Assembly (NCBI GenBank): GCA_900466575.1
Contig: UBMP01000020.1
Span: 124,001 to 188,000, forward strand
Direction of reading: 5' to 3'
Source of the DNA: Hyphomicrobiales bacterium
GTDB taxonomy: Bacteria; Pseudomonadota; Alphaproteobacteria; Rhizobiales; Rhizobiaceae
Length of the DNA: 64,000 nt
Shown here: one piece after another, positions 1 to 7,906 of the stretch
How positions within the stretch are numbered: the stretch's first letter is position 1
Layout: each line of letters opens with the position of its first letter
Notes under the pieces: generated by a model
Seen by the model: the letters and a program-made list of their open reading frames with translations, nothing else
What the model was told of the DNA's origin: nothing
Database searches by the model: none
Program-made: the position numbers and the translations under genes

Positions 1-435
1 ACCTTCATCCGCGAGTCCACCATCCAGGACAAGTCGTTCACCGAGCGTGCACCGAAGCTTGGTGGTCTGGTCGAGTTCTACCGCTCGCCGGCCCGCGTGC
101 AATGGTCGCCGACGGGCACGAACGTGCCGGACTATCCGAAACTGGCTCAGCTCTGGTGGCAGGCGATCGGCGATGCCGCATCGGGTGCCAAGACCGCTCA
201 GGCGGCCATGGACTCGCTCTGCGCAGAGCAGGAAAAGGTCATGGGCCGCATCGAGAAGTCCGGCGTGCAGGGCGATATCGGCCCGAAGCTCGCCGAGCAG
301 CATGACATCAACTACTGGAACAAGGACGCCGTCTCCAAGGGCAACCTCGCTCCGCAGCTGAAGATTGCTGAAGAGAAGGAAAAGCCGATCACCGTCAACT
401 ACGACGAACTGGTGAAGAGCTGGCAGAAGAAATAA
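1..435 (+). CDS. ABC transporter solute-binding protein, C-terminal part
   Basis: This is an open frame running in from the left edge, with 144 C-terminal residues ending at a TAA. The stretch containing LGGLVEFYRSPARVQW followed by NVPDYPKLAQLWWQ, and the end NYDELVKSWQKK, look like the C-terminus of a large (about 570 aa) rhizobial periplasmic binding protein of the glycerol/polyol type (GlpV-like). It would capture the substrate in the periplasm for an ABC importer whose other genes must lie to the left. A double hairpin follows the stop, so this is the last gene of its transcript. The substrate assignment is from memory of the family and is tentative; the binding-protein assignment is firmer. 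Confidence 0.7.
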   Translation, partial: TFIRESTIQDKSFTERAPKLGGLVEFYRSPARVQWSPTGTNVPDYPKLAQLWWQAIGDAASGAKTAQAAMDSLCAEQEKVMGRIEKSGVQGDIGPKLAEQHDINYWNKDAVSKGNLAPQLKIAEEKEKPITVNYDELVKSWQKK

Positions 436-827
436 GCGAGCGCTTGCTGGCTTGCCGTTCCGGTCCGCCGGGACGGCCTTGAGGCGGACCGGAGGCCGGG
501 GTGTCGTATGACACCTCGGCCTTCATTTTGTGACAGATCGGCCTATCGAATTGCGATCGTCGTGAAAAAGTTTGAAGTCTGCGGTTCCTGTCGCCGGACA
601 ATCGCCCCAATGTCGTAGTTTGACGAAAAGCAGGGGCGCAGACGAGTCGGGAAAGGTGAAGGTTTTGTCATACGGGTCTTCCGGAAGCCGATTTCGCTTG
701 CATGCCCTTGAAATCGGAGTAATGCAACGCCGATTATCACAAGATTGACGACCGACATGTGCCGGGGCGCAAGCCCGTGTGTGCAGAGGGTCCTTTGGCC
801 AATTGATGCCCTTTGGAGTTTCGCAAT
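436..827. other. Non-coding gap upstream of the NRPS operon
   Basis: This 392-bp gap holds the terminator hairpins at 460-529 and, to the right, about 300 bp that should contain the promoter of the NRPS operon. I see no convincing gene in it; the short frames on both strands lack ribosome binding sites and family features. I could not identify a clear sigma-70 or ECF promoter by eye. Confidence 0.6.
460..529 (+). terminator. Tandem hairpins ending the ABC transporter operon
   Basis: A first stem pairs 460-469 (CCGGTCCGCC) with 483-492. A second 13-bp stem with one G-T pair joins 493-505 to 510-522 across a 4-base loop and is followed by TTCATTTT. The second is a good intrinsic terminator for the gene ending at 435. 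Confidence 0.75.
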
Positions 828-3800
828 ATGACGTCGGCAACCCGATCGAGCGCTGAAAAGAACGAGCGTGGTTGGCTGGGAGACCGGCAGGTTCTTCTCG
901 GCGACAACTTCGCCGACGAGGGGCGGCCGGGCGAGCGCCTGGATCGCGTCTTCTCGCAGCGCGCCGAAACGTCTGCCTCGCATCCGGCCGTCATCTCCTC
1001 GGGCCGCACCTGGACCTACGCCGAAATGGACCGTCGCGCCAATCAGCTGGCCCGCCTGCTGATTGAGAAGGGTGTACGCGCCGGCGACCGTGTGGCGCTG
1101 TTGCTCGACCGCTCCGCAGAGACCTATGTCGCCGTTCTCGCCGTGATGAAGGCGGGCGCCGCCTTCGTGCCCCTGGCGACAGCCTTTCCGCCGGAGCGCA
1201 TGTCGTTGATCATCGAGGACGCCGGTATCCGCCTCGTTCTCACCATCGAGGGATACCTCGAAAAGGCGAGCCAGCTTTCGATCGACAACCTGCTGATCGA
1301 CCGCGCCGGCGAAGAAGTGGATGCCAAGGATGCATCCCCGCTCTCGGCTTCAGAGGTCGCGACCTCGACCGACGATACCTGCTACATCCTTTACACCTCC
1401 GGCACGACGGGCAAGCCGAAGGGCGTCGTCATCCGCCACCAGAGCATCTGCAATTTCGTGCGCGTTGCCGCCCATTCGTATGGCTACAAGCCGGGCGACC
1501 GCATCTATCAGGGCATGACGATTGCCTTCGACTTCTCGACCGAGGAAATCTGGGTGCCCTTCGCCGCCGGCGCGACCATCGTTCCGGCCGCCGGGCAGAT
1601 GACGCTGGTGGGCGAAGAGCTCGCCGAGTTCCTGCGTGAGCACGAGATCACCTGCATGGCCTGCAGCCCGACGCTGCTGTCCTCTCTGGAAAGCGACGTG
1701 CCGAGCCTTCGACTGATCCTGGTCGGCGGCGAAGCCTGTCCGCAGAACCTTGTGGCGCGCTGGGCGACCGACACGCGCAAGATCCTCAACACCTACGGTC
1801 CGACGGAAGCGACGGTGACGGCGACCATGGGCGTGCTGACGCCCGGCAGGCCGGTGACGATCGGCAAGCCGCTGCCGACCTATTCGGTCGTCATTCTCAA
1901 CCCGGAAAAACCGGAACTGATGCCGGTCGGCGAAATGGGTGAACTCGGCATTGCTGGGATCGGCGTCGCCGTGGGTTACCTCAACCGGCCGGAACTGACC
2001 GACGAGAAGTTCATCAACGACTTCCTCGATCTGCCGAACAACCCCTCGCACCGCATCTACCGCACGGGCGACCTCTGCGTGATCAACGCAGAGGGGGACG
2101 TGGAATATCACGGGCGCATCGACACGCAGGTGAAGATCCGCGGCTATCGCATCGAGACCGGCGAAATCGAGGCGATCCTGCTCGACCAACCACAGATCGC
2201 GCAAGCCGCCGTCACGACGTTTGAAGTCCAGCCGGGCCGTATCGAACTGGTCGGCTATTACGCCCTGAAATCGGGCGTCGGCGAACTCGATCGCCTGACG
2301 CTGTCGCGCGAGTTGAAGCGTCGCTTGCCGGACTACATGGTTCCGACCTTCCTGGAGCAGCTCGATGCGCTGCCCATGACGGTCTCCGACAAGATCGATA
2401 CCCGCCGGCTGCCGAAGCCGACCATGGGGCGCGTCTCCGACAACCGCTCGAAATTCCTGCCCAGCACCGAGGATGAACGCTTCCTCGCCGCCGCGCTTGC
2501 CGACGTGCTGAAGGCCGAGGAAGTCTATGTCGAGGACAATTTCTTCGACGATCTTGGAGCCAATTCGCTGCTGCTGGCTCATTTCTGTTCGCGGGTCCGC
2601 ACCCGCAAGGAATGGGCGGCGACGTCGATGCGCGACATCTATGCCCATCCGAGCATCGGCCAGCTCATCAAGCATCTCGGCAGCGAAACCGCTTCGGAGC
2701 CGCTGGCCGATGAAATCGTGCTGACGCACCGCGCCTCGAACTTTGCCTATTGGACGACGGGCGCAGCCCAGCTCGCTTTCTATGGCGTCTATACCTATGT
2801 CGGGCTCTGGCTCTTCAACTACGGCCTGTTGTGGCTTTATGAAAAGCTCGATGAGCCGCTGGCGCTTTACATCCGTTGCGTGATCCTGTCCGGCGCGGTC
2901 TTCGTTGCCATGACCGGCTTCGCAGTCGCTGCGAAGTGGATCCTTGTCGGGCGCTGGAAGGAAGAAATCTTCCCGATCTGGAGCTGGCGCTATTATCGGT
3001 TCTGGGTGGTCAAGACCCTGATCCGCACGGCACCCGTCGTGCTCTTCCGCGGCAGTCCGCTTTACAGCCTTTATCTCAAGCTTCTCGGCGCGAAGCTCGG
3101 CTCCAGCACGGCCATTGAAAGCAAGTCCGTGCCTGTCTGCACCGACCTGATCTCGATCGGCGAGAACACGATCCTGCGCAAGGAAACGCTGATCCCCGGT
3201 TTCCGCGCCGAGGCCGGCTATATCCATACCGGCCGTATCACCATCGGCCGCGACGCTTTCGTCGGCGTGGGCAGCGCACTCGATATCGATACGAAGATGG
3301 GCGATGGTTCGCAGCTCGGCCACGGCTCGTCACTGCAGCGCGGACAAGCCATTCCGGATGGCGAACACTGGCACGGTTCGCCTGCGGTGAAGTCGAATGC
3401 CGACTATTCCAAGGTAGGCGGCGTGAAGCTGTCGCGTGCGCGTCGCATCATCTACGAAACCGTGCAGCTGATCTTCCTGTTCACCGTGATCACGCCGCTG
3501 CCGCTGATCATCCAGACCTACTGGGAAAATGTCGGCGACGGCTATCAGGAAACGATTGGTCTCGTCGCCATCGGCACATTCCTGGTGGAACTGGGCGGGT
3601 TCGCCCTGGCGTTGCTGCTGGCCGTCGGCGTGCCGCGGCTGTTCCGCCGGTTCCTCGAGCCCGGCAAGACCTACTCGCTTTATGGCGTGCATTACTTCAT
3701 GCAGTCCGTGACAGAGACGGTCAGCAATTCGCGGCTCATGAACCTGCTGTTTGGCGACAGCTCGGCTATTGTCCACTATATCCGCGCCGTCGGCTGGAAC

Positions 3801-4880
3801 CTCAACACGGTGGTGCAGACGGGCTCGAATTTCGGCACGAACACCCAACACGACAATCCGTTCATGTGCGATCTCGGCAGCCGGACCATGGTGTCCGACG
3901 GCCTTTACATGATCAACGTGCACAAGTCGGCCTCGTCCTTCAGCCTTGCCCCCACCCGCATCGGGGACGACAACTACTTCGGCAACAACATCTATTATCC
4001 GCCGGACGGGAAGACGGGGAACAACGTTCTCCTCGGCACGAAGGTCATGGTGCCGATCGAAGGTCCGGTCCGCGAGAATATCGGCCTGCTCGGCTCGCCG
4101 CCGTTTGAAATTCCGCGCATGGTCAAGCGCGACCTCGACCTCATCCAGGGGGTGAGCGAAGAGGATCGCCGCGCCCGCCTGCCGCGCAAGAACCGGTATA
4201 ATTTCTGGACGGCGGTGCTCTTCCTGGGCGCGCAGTTCCTGGCGCTGTTCATCGCGCTGGCTGTCTGGGACCGCGCGCTGAACTATTATACCGAATGGGG
4301 CGGCACGGGTCTCTTCATCGCCACCGTGATCGTGACGACGTTCGAGATCATCATGTACATCCTCATCGAGCGCGCCAGCCTTGGCTTCGGCAAGCTGAAG
4401 CCGATGACGACGACGATCTACGAAGAAAGGTTCTGGCGGCATGAGCGCCACTGGAAGCTTGCGGACTCCCCGATCATGTATCTGTTCGCCGGGACGCCGT
4501 TCCGCCCGATGATCCTGCGCGCCCTTGGCGTCAAGATCGGCAAACGCGTCTATGACGGCGGCAGCAACCTGACAGAACGTTCGCTCGTCGAAATCGGCGA
4601 CGATGCGACGCTGAACGAAGGCTGCGTGATCCAGGCGCATTCGCTGGAGGAAGGCGCGTTCAAATCGGATTACATCCGCATCGGCAAGGGCTGCACGCTC
4701 GGCCCGGCGGCCTTCGTGCACTATGGCGTCGTCATGGGAGAAGGCTCGATTGCCGACACTGACAGCTTCGTCATGAAGGGCGAGGCGCTAGAGCCGAACA
4801 CGATCTGGCGCGGCAACCCGGCAAAGCTTCACAGCGTCATCACGCCGATCAAGGAGGGTGCCGCGCGCACCAAGCGGTGA
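828..4880 (+). CDS. Pls/PosA-type single-module NRPS with membrane and beta-helix tail
   Basis: The protein has 1350 aa from the ATG at 828, which has GGAG 9 bp upstream; an in-frame TTG at 813 is less likely. Residues about 25-540 are an adenylation domain with core A3 YTSGTTGKPKG (189-199), A4 FDFSTEE with Asp235 (the residue that binds the alpha-amino group in amino-acid-activating domains) and A10 Lys522 in SDKID. A carrier domain follows with DDLGANSLLL and the phosphopantetheine serine at 580. There is no condensation or thioesterase domain. The tail has three pairs of membrane helices (near 645-702, 872-939 and 1126-1187), each followed by hexapeptide-repeat left-handed beta-helix sequence. 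This is the architecture of epsilon-poly-lysine synthetase (Pls), which polymerises one amino acid at the membrane. Product and substrate cannot be read here. It overlaps the next gene by GTGA. Confidence 0.9.
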   Translation: MTSATRSSAEKNERGWLGDRQVLLGDNFADEGRPGERLDRVFSQRAETSASHPAVISSGRTWTYAEMDRRANQLARLLIEKGVRAGDRVALLLDRSAETYVAVLAVMKAGAAFVPLATAFPPERMSLIIEDAGIRLVLTIEGYLEKASQLSIDNLLIDRAGEEVDAKDASPLSASEVATSTDDTCYILYTSGTTGKPKGVVIRHQSICNFVRVAAHSYGYKPGDRIYQGMTIAFDFSTEEIWVPFAAGATIVPAAGQMTLVGEELAEFLREHEITCMACSPTLLSSLESDVPSLRLILVGGEACPQNLVARWATDTRKILNTYGPTEATVTATMGVLTPGRPVTIGKPLPTYSVVILNPEKPELMPVGEMGELGIAGIGVAVGYLNRPELTDEKFINDFLDLPNNPSHRIYRTGDLCVINAEGDVEYHGRIDTQVKIRGYRIETGEIEAILLDQPQIAQAAVTTFEVQPGRIELVGYYALKSGVGELDRLTLSRELKRRLPDYMVPTFLEQLDALPMTVSDKIDTRRLPKPTMGRVSDNRSKFLPSTEDERFLAAALADVLKAEEVYVEDNFFDDLGANSLLLAHFCSRVRTRKEWAATSMRDIYAHPSIGQLIKHLGSETASEPLADEIVLTHRASNFAYWTTGAAQLAFYGVYTYVGLWLFNYGLLWLYEKLDEPLALYIRCVILSGAVFVAMTGFAVAAKWILVGRWKEEIFPIWSWRYYRFWVVKTLIRTAPVVLFRGSPLYSLYLKLLGAKLGSSTAIESKSVPVCTDLISIGENTILRKETLIPGFRAEAGYIHTGRITIGRDAFVGVGSALDIDTKMGDGSQLGHGSSLQRGQAIPDGEHWHGSPAVKSNADYSKVGGVKLSRARRIIYETVQLIFLFTVITPLPLIIQTYWENVGDGYQETIGLVAIGTFLVELGGFALALLLAVGVPRLFRRFLEPGKTYSLYGVHYFMQSVTETVSNSRLMNLLFGDSSAIVHYIRAVGWNLNTVVQTGSNFGTNTQHDNPFMCDLGSRTMVSDGLYMINVHKSASSFSLAPTRIGDDNYFGNNIYYPPDGKTGNNVLLGTKVMVPIEGPVRENIGLLGSPPFEIPRMVKRDLDLIQGVSEEDRRARLPRKNRYNFWTAVLFLGAQFLALFIALAVWDRALNYYTEWGGTGLFIATVIVTTFEIIMYILIERASLGFGKLKPMTTTIYEERFWRHERHWKLADSPIMYLFAGTPFRPMILRALGVKIGKRVYDGGSNLTERSLVEIGDDATLNEGCVIQAHSLEEGAFKSDYIRIGKGCTLGPAAFVHYGVVMGEGSIADTDSFVMKGEALEPNTIWRGNPAKLHSVITPIKEGAARTKR

Positions 4881-5386
4881 TAGAAATGGCAGGCGCGGCG
4901 CTTTCCCTGCCGGAGGTTCACCTGTCGCCCGTCGCGGCAGAGGACCGCGCCGCGATCGTCGCGCTGAAGGTGGACGAGGGGCAGGCGCATTTCGTCGCCG
5001 ACAATGCCGCCTCGCTCGCCGAGGCGGATCACGATCCGGGAGCATCGCCCCGCGCCATCGTGGCTGCAGATAAACTCGTCGGCTTTCTCATGTACGATGC
5101 TTCCGACCGGACCGATGTCCGGCTCTATCGGTTCATGATCGACGCGGCGCATCAGGGGCGGGGCTATGGCCGCAGGGGTCTGCAGGCCTTTCTCGACGAG
5201 GTTGCCGCGCTGGGCGACGTGAGCCGCATTTCTATCTGCTACGAGCCGGAAAACGAGGCGGCGCGCAGCCTCTATGCCAAGGCCGGCTTTGTCGAAGAGG
5301 GACTGGACGAGGATGGCGAGATGATTGCCGCGCTTGATCCCCGAGCCGGGCGGGGTGATGAGCTCGCCGGCGCCGACCGCAGATGA
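4877..5386 (+). CDS. GNAT N-acetyltransferase of the NRPS operon
   Basis: The product has 169 aa from a GTG that overlaps the NRPS stop (GTGA); an ATG at 4886 is an alternative. It is a single GNAT fold: the acetyl-CoA-binding motif A is QGRGYGRRG (93-101), and the C-terminal YEPENEAARSLYAKAGF (122-138) is the usual Asn/Tyr-containing motif of polyamine, amino-acid and peptide N-acetyltransferases. It resembles spermine/spermidine acetyltransferase-like proteins but the substrate is not determined. Its position between the synthetase and its activator, with overlaps on both sides, suggests it acetylates the amino group of the product or protects the cell from it. That role is inference from context. 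Confidence 0.8.
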   Translation: MIEMAGAALSLPEVHLSPVAAEDRAAIVALKVDEGQAHFVADNAASLAEADHDPGASPRAIVAADKLVGFLMYDASDRTDVRLYRFMIDAAHQGRGYGRRGLQAFLDEVAALGDVSRISICYEPENEAARSLYAKAGFVEEGLDEDGEMIAALDPRAGRGDELAGADRR

Positions 5387-6048
5387 CCGGTCCTGGAAGA
5401 GGCGACGAGCGCACGGCGGAGGAGACCGCTCTCGACGCGGCGCTTGCAGCCATGCTGCCGCCCGGCGTCCGTGCCGCGAGCCGAACCATCAGACGCGGGG
5501 ACCGGACGCTCTTGCTGCCAGAAGAAGCGGCTTCCATTTCATCCCGGAAAGACGATGCGCGCGATGCCAGTGGGGCGGCGCGCCATGTTGCGCGTGAATT
5601 GCTGGGGCAGGCAGGTCTTGTCCCCGCCCCGATCGTGAAAGCGGCAACCCGTGCGCCGATCTGGCCGGAGGGCGTCGTCGGGTCGATGGCGCATGACGAC
5701 GATATCGCGCTTGCCGCCGTGGCAGCTGCCGCATCCTTTGCAGGACTGGGCATCGACATCGAGCCGGCCGATCCGCTCGCCGATGAAGTTGCCGAACTTG
5801 TCCGGATGCCCGCAGATGTGCTGGACGACGCTCACGGAAACCTGGGATGCAGACTGCTCTTCTCGGCCAAGGAAGCCGTCTACAAGGCGACGTTCCCCCT
5901 TCATCAGGCCATACTCGGTTTCGAGGATGTCACGATCGATTTCAAGCGCGGTGAGGGACGGACGCGCGCGGGCCACCGCGTTCAACTGGTCTGGTGCATC
6001 AGCCCCCGCATTGTGGTTCTGGCCTTCGGTCCGGTCGGCAGCGGCTAG
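5383..6048 (+). CDS. 4'-phosphopantetheinyl transferase, EntD type
   Basis: This 221-aa protein starts at an ATG overlapping the GNAT stop (ATGA). It contains the EntD/Sfp-family signatures: SMAHDDD with His104, GIDIEP (123-128, Mg-binding Asp125 and Glu127) and FSAKEAVYK (160-168, Glu164 and Lys168). It should transfer phosphopantetheine from CoA to a carrier-protein serine, most obviously Ser580 of the NRPS two genes upstream, converting it to the holo form in the cytoplasm. A dedicated transferase translated in the same operon is strong support that the synthetase is active. The last four bases overlap the end of the convergent DeoR gene. Confidence 0.92.
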   Translation: MTGPGRGDERTAEETALDAALAAMLPPGVRAASRTIRRGDRTLLLPEEAASISSRKDDARDASGAARHVARELLGQAGLVPAPIVKAATRAPIWPEGVVGSMAHDDDIALAAVAAAASFAGLGIDIEPADPLADEVAELVRMPADVLDDAHGNLGCRLLFSAKEAVYKATFPLHQAILGFEDVTIDFKRGEGRTRAGHRVQLVWCISPRIVVLAFGPVGSG

Positions 6049-6803
6049 CCTGCGACCGTCAGTCTGGCTTCCGCTGCGCGGATCGTCGCGGCGATCTCGG
6101 CGTTGGGCATGGCCTCGGTGACGATTTCCGTCAGTCCCGAGAATCCGCAGACATGGATCAGGCCTGCGCGCGTGAATTTCGAACTGTCGGTGACGACCAC
6201 CTTGCGGCGGCCGCGGGACAACACCGTGCGGGCGAATTCCGCCTCGTCGAGCGCATAGTCGAAAATGCCGGACGCATCGACGGCGCCCGCGGAAATGATC
6301 GCATGATCGACGGAGAAGCGCGCTATGAACTCAAGCGCGGACAGGCCGAAGACCGCGCCGCTGTCCGGCCGGATTTCGCCACCCGCCATATAGACGCGGT
6401 TGCCATTGACGCTGGCCAGCACGCGGGCAATGTCGGACGAGTTGGTGATCACGGTCAGCCGGCGGTGGCCCAGCAATTCGCGGGCGAGAAAGCTGGTCGT
6501 CGTGCCGGTGTCCAGCATCAGGCTTTCGCCGTCGGCAATGGTTCGGGCCACGCATTCGGCGATCTTCTTCTTGGCCCCGCTCATCTCCCGCATGCGCTTC
6601 TCGAAAGGAGCTTCACCGAGCGCGGAGGGGAGCGCGACGGCTCCATGCATGCGCAACACGGCGCCGCTTTCGGCGAGCGGCTTGATATCCCGGCGGATCG
6701 TTTCCAGCGAGACGCCCAGGCGTTCCGCCAGATCCGAGACGGCCATGGAACCGTCCAGCTCCAGCAGCTTGAGAATCTCGCCATGTCGTTTCGAAGCCAG
6801 CAT
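6045..6803 (-). CDS. DeoR-family transcriptional regulator
   Basis: This 252-aa protein has an N-terminal DeoR winged helix (MAVSDLAERLGVSLETIRRD near 20-39) and a C-terminal DeoRC sugar-phosphate-sensing domain with the typical GTTTSFLARELL, TNSSDIARVL, GGEIR and SSKFTRAGL blocks. Such proteins are usually repressors released by a phosphorylated sugar or related metabolite. It is divergent from the kinase/flavoprotein operon starting at 7017, with a 213-bp shared region holding three 10-bp-phased CATAAA/G repeats, so it probably controls that operon and itself. The effector is unknown. The start ATG is the first codon of the conserved block MLASKRHGEILKLL, so it is secure. Confidence 0.9.
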   Translation of the reverse strand: MLASKRHGEILKLLELDGSMAVSDLAERLGVSLETIRRDIKPLAESGAVLRMHGAVALPSALGEAPFEKRMREMSGAKKKIAECVARTIADGESLMLDTGTTTSFLARELLGHRRLTVITNSSDIARVLASVNGNRVYMAGGEIRPDSGAVFGLSALEFIARFSVDHAIISAGAVDASGIFDYALDEAEFARTVLSRGRRKVVVTDSSKFTRAGLIHVCGFSGLTEIVTEAMPNAEIAATIRAAEARLTVAG

Positions 6804-6885
6804 GGGCGGTTCCGTTCACGTGTTATTTTGCGCTGAAAGTAGACGAAACCGGGCGCACTCGCAATCCATGCGCCGTTCAAGCGGT

Positions 6886-6911
6886 CATAAACGGGCATAA
6901 AAACACATAAG
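6886..6911. promoter_or_regulatory. Three phased CATAAA repeats, candidate DeoR operator
   Basis: CATAAA occurs at 6886-6891 and 6896-6901 and CATAAG at 6906-6911, exactly 10 bp apart and so on one face of the helix. They lie 83 bp before the DeoR start and 106 bp before the kinase start. DeoR proteins commonly bind short direct repeats; the assignment to this regulator is inference. Confidence 0.45.
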
Positions 6912-7016
6912 TCCACAAATTCGCATTGACTCCCACCCTGATCGTGGTTGAATTCACGCAACGACGAGAGACGGAAAACATAAGGGAACCGGTCTCGTGA
7001 CACACTGGAGGCGCTG

Positions 7017-7904
7017 GTGCAGGCAGGCGTTGAAGACAGGATCGCGGCCTTGGGCTGCTGGGCCGGGCGGATCGAGATCGAACCGTTGAAGGGCGGGATA
7101 TCCAACGAGAGCTATCTGGTGAGCGATCCGGCAGGTCGCCACGTCGTGCGCTTCGGCAAGGACTATCCGTTTCACCATGTGCTGCGCGACCGCGAGGTGA
7201 TGACCGCGCGTGCCGCTCATGCGGCCGGGTTCGGGCCGAAGGTGGAGCATTCCGCACCGGGCGTCATGGTCTCGGCTTTCCTGCTCGCCCGGACCTTCGC
7301 GGCCGACGACGTTCGCTCGAATGCCGCGCGGGTGGCAGCGCTCCTGCGCCATTTTCACGAGGCGATGCCGAGTCACATTGCCGGGCCGGGTTTCATCTTC
7401 TGGCCGTTTCATGTCATCCGTGATTATGCGCGCACGCTGGAAGCCGGCAAAAGCCGCCAGACCGGCGAGCTGCGACGCTACCTCGAACTCTGCCGCGCGC
7501 TGGAGGCGATCCAGACGCCGCTGCCGATCGTCTTCGGTCACAACGACCTTCTACCGGCCAATATTCTGGATGACGGCGAACGTCTCTGGCTCATTGATTT
7601 CGAATATGCCGGCTTCTCGACCGCGATGTTCGATCTCGCTGGGGCGACCTCGAACGCAGGCTTCTCGGCCGACGAGGCGGATGAATTTCTGGCCGCCTAT
7701 TTCGGCGGAGTGGTGCCCGATGAAATCAGGCGCTCGCATTCGGCCATGCAATGCGCCTCGCTCTTGCGTGAGGCGATGTGGAGCATGGTCTCCGAGATCC
7801 ATCTCTCCGCGCCCGGTGCCGATTACGAGAGTTATACGGACGATAATCTGGCGCGGCTTGAGGTTGCGCTTCAACACCATCAGTCAACATACGGAAAGCT
7901 TTGA
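7017..7904 (+). CDS. Choline/ethanolamine-kinase-like phosphotransferase
   Basis: The product is 295 aa from a GTG preceded by CTGGAGG at 7005-7011. It has the aminoglycoside/choline kinase fold: glycine-rich GGISNESYLV (26-35), the catalytic Brenner motif HNDLLPANIL (175-184) and the metal-binding DFEYA (194-198). Members phosphorylate small hydroxyl compounds such as choline, ethanolamine or amino sugars with ATP. It is followed with only 2 bp between its stop and the ATG of a dimethylglycine-dehydrogenase-like flavoprotein, suggesting joint action on a choline- or amine-derived substrate. The exact substrate is not evident. A divergent DeoR gene is the likely regulator, which would fit a phosphorylated effector. 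Confidence 0.82.
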   Translation: MQAGVEDRIAALGCWAGRIEIEPLKGGISNESYLVSDPAGRHVVRFGKDYPFHHVLRDREVMTARAAHAAGFGPKVEHSAPGVMVSAFLLARTFAADDVRSNAARVAALLRHFHEAMPSHIAGPGFIFWPFHVIRDYARTLEAGKSRQTGELRRYLELCRALEAIQTPLPIVFGHNDLLPANILDDGERLWLIDFEYAGFSTAMFDLAGATSNAGFSADEADEFLAAYFGGVVPDEIRRSHSAMQCASLLREAMWSMVSEIHLSAPGADYESYTDDNLARLEVALQHHQSTYGKL

Positions 7905-7906
7905 TC

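Noticed and set aside
1350-3323. 657-codon open frame antisense to the NRPS gene
   Set aside because: Its translation is charged and repetitive (many Asp, Arg, His, Ala) with no domains, as expected opposite a high-GC gene; the plus strand has clear NRPS motifs throughout.
3330-4721. 463-codon frame antisense to the NRPS tail
   Set aside because: Same mirror-frame composition, no ribosome site and no recognisable motif.
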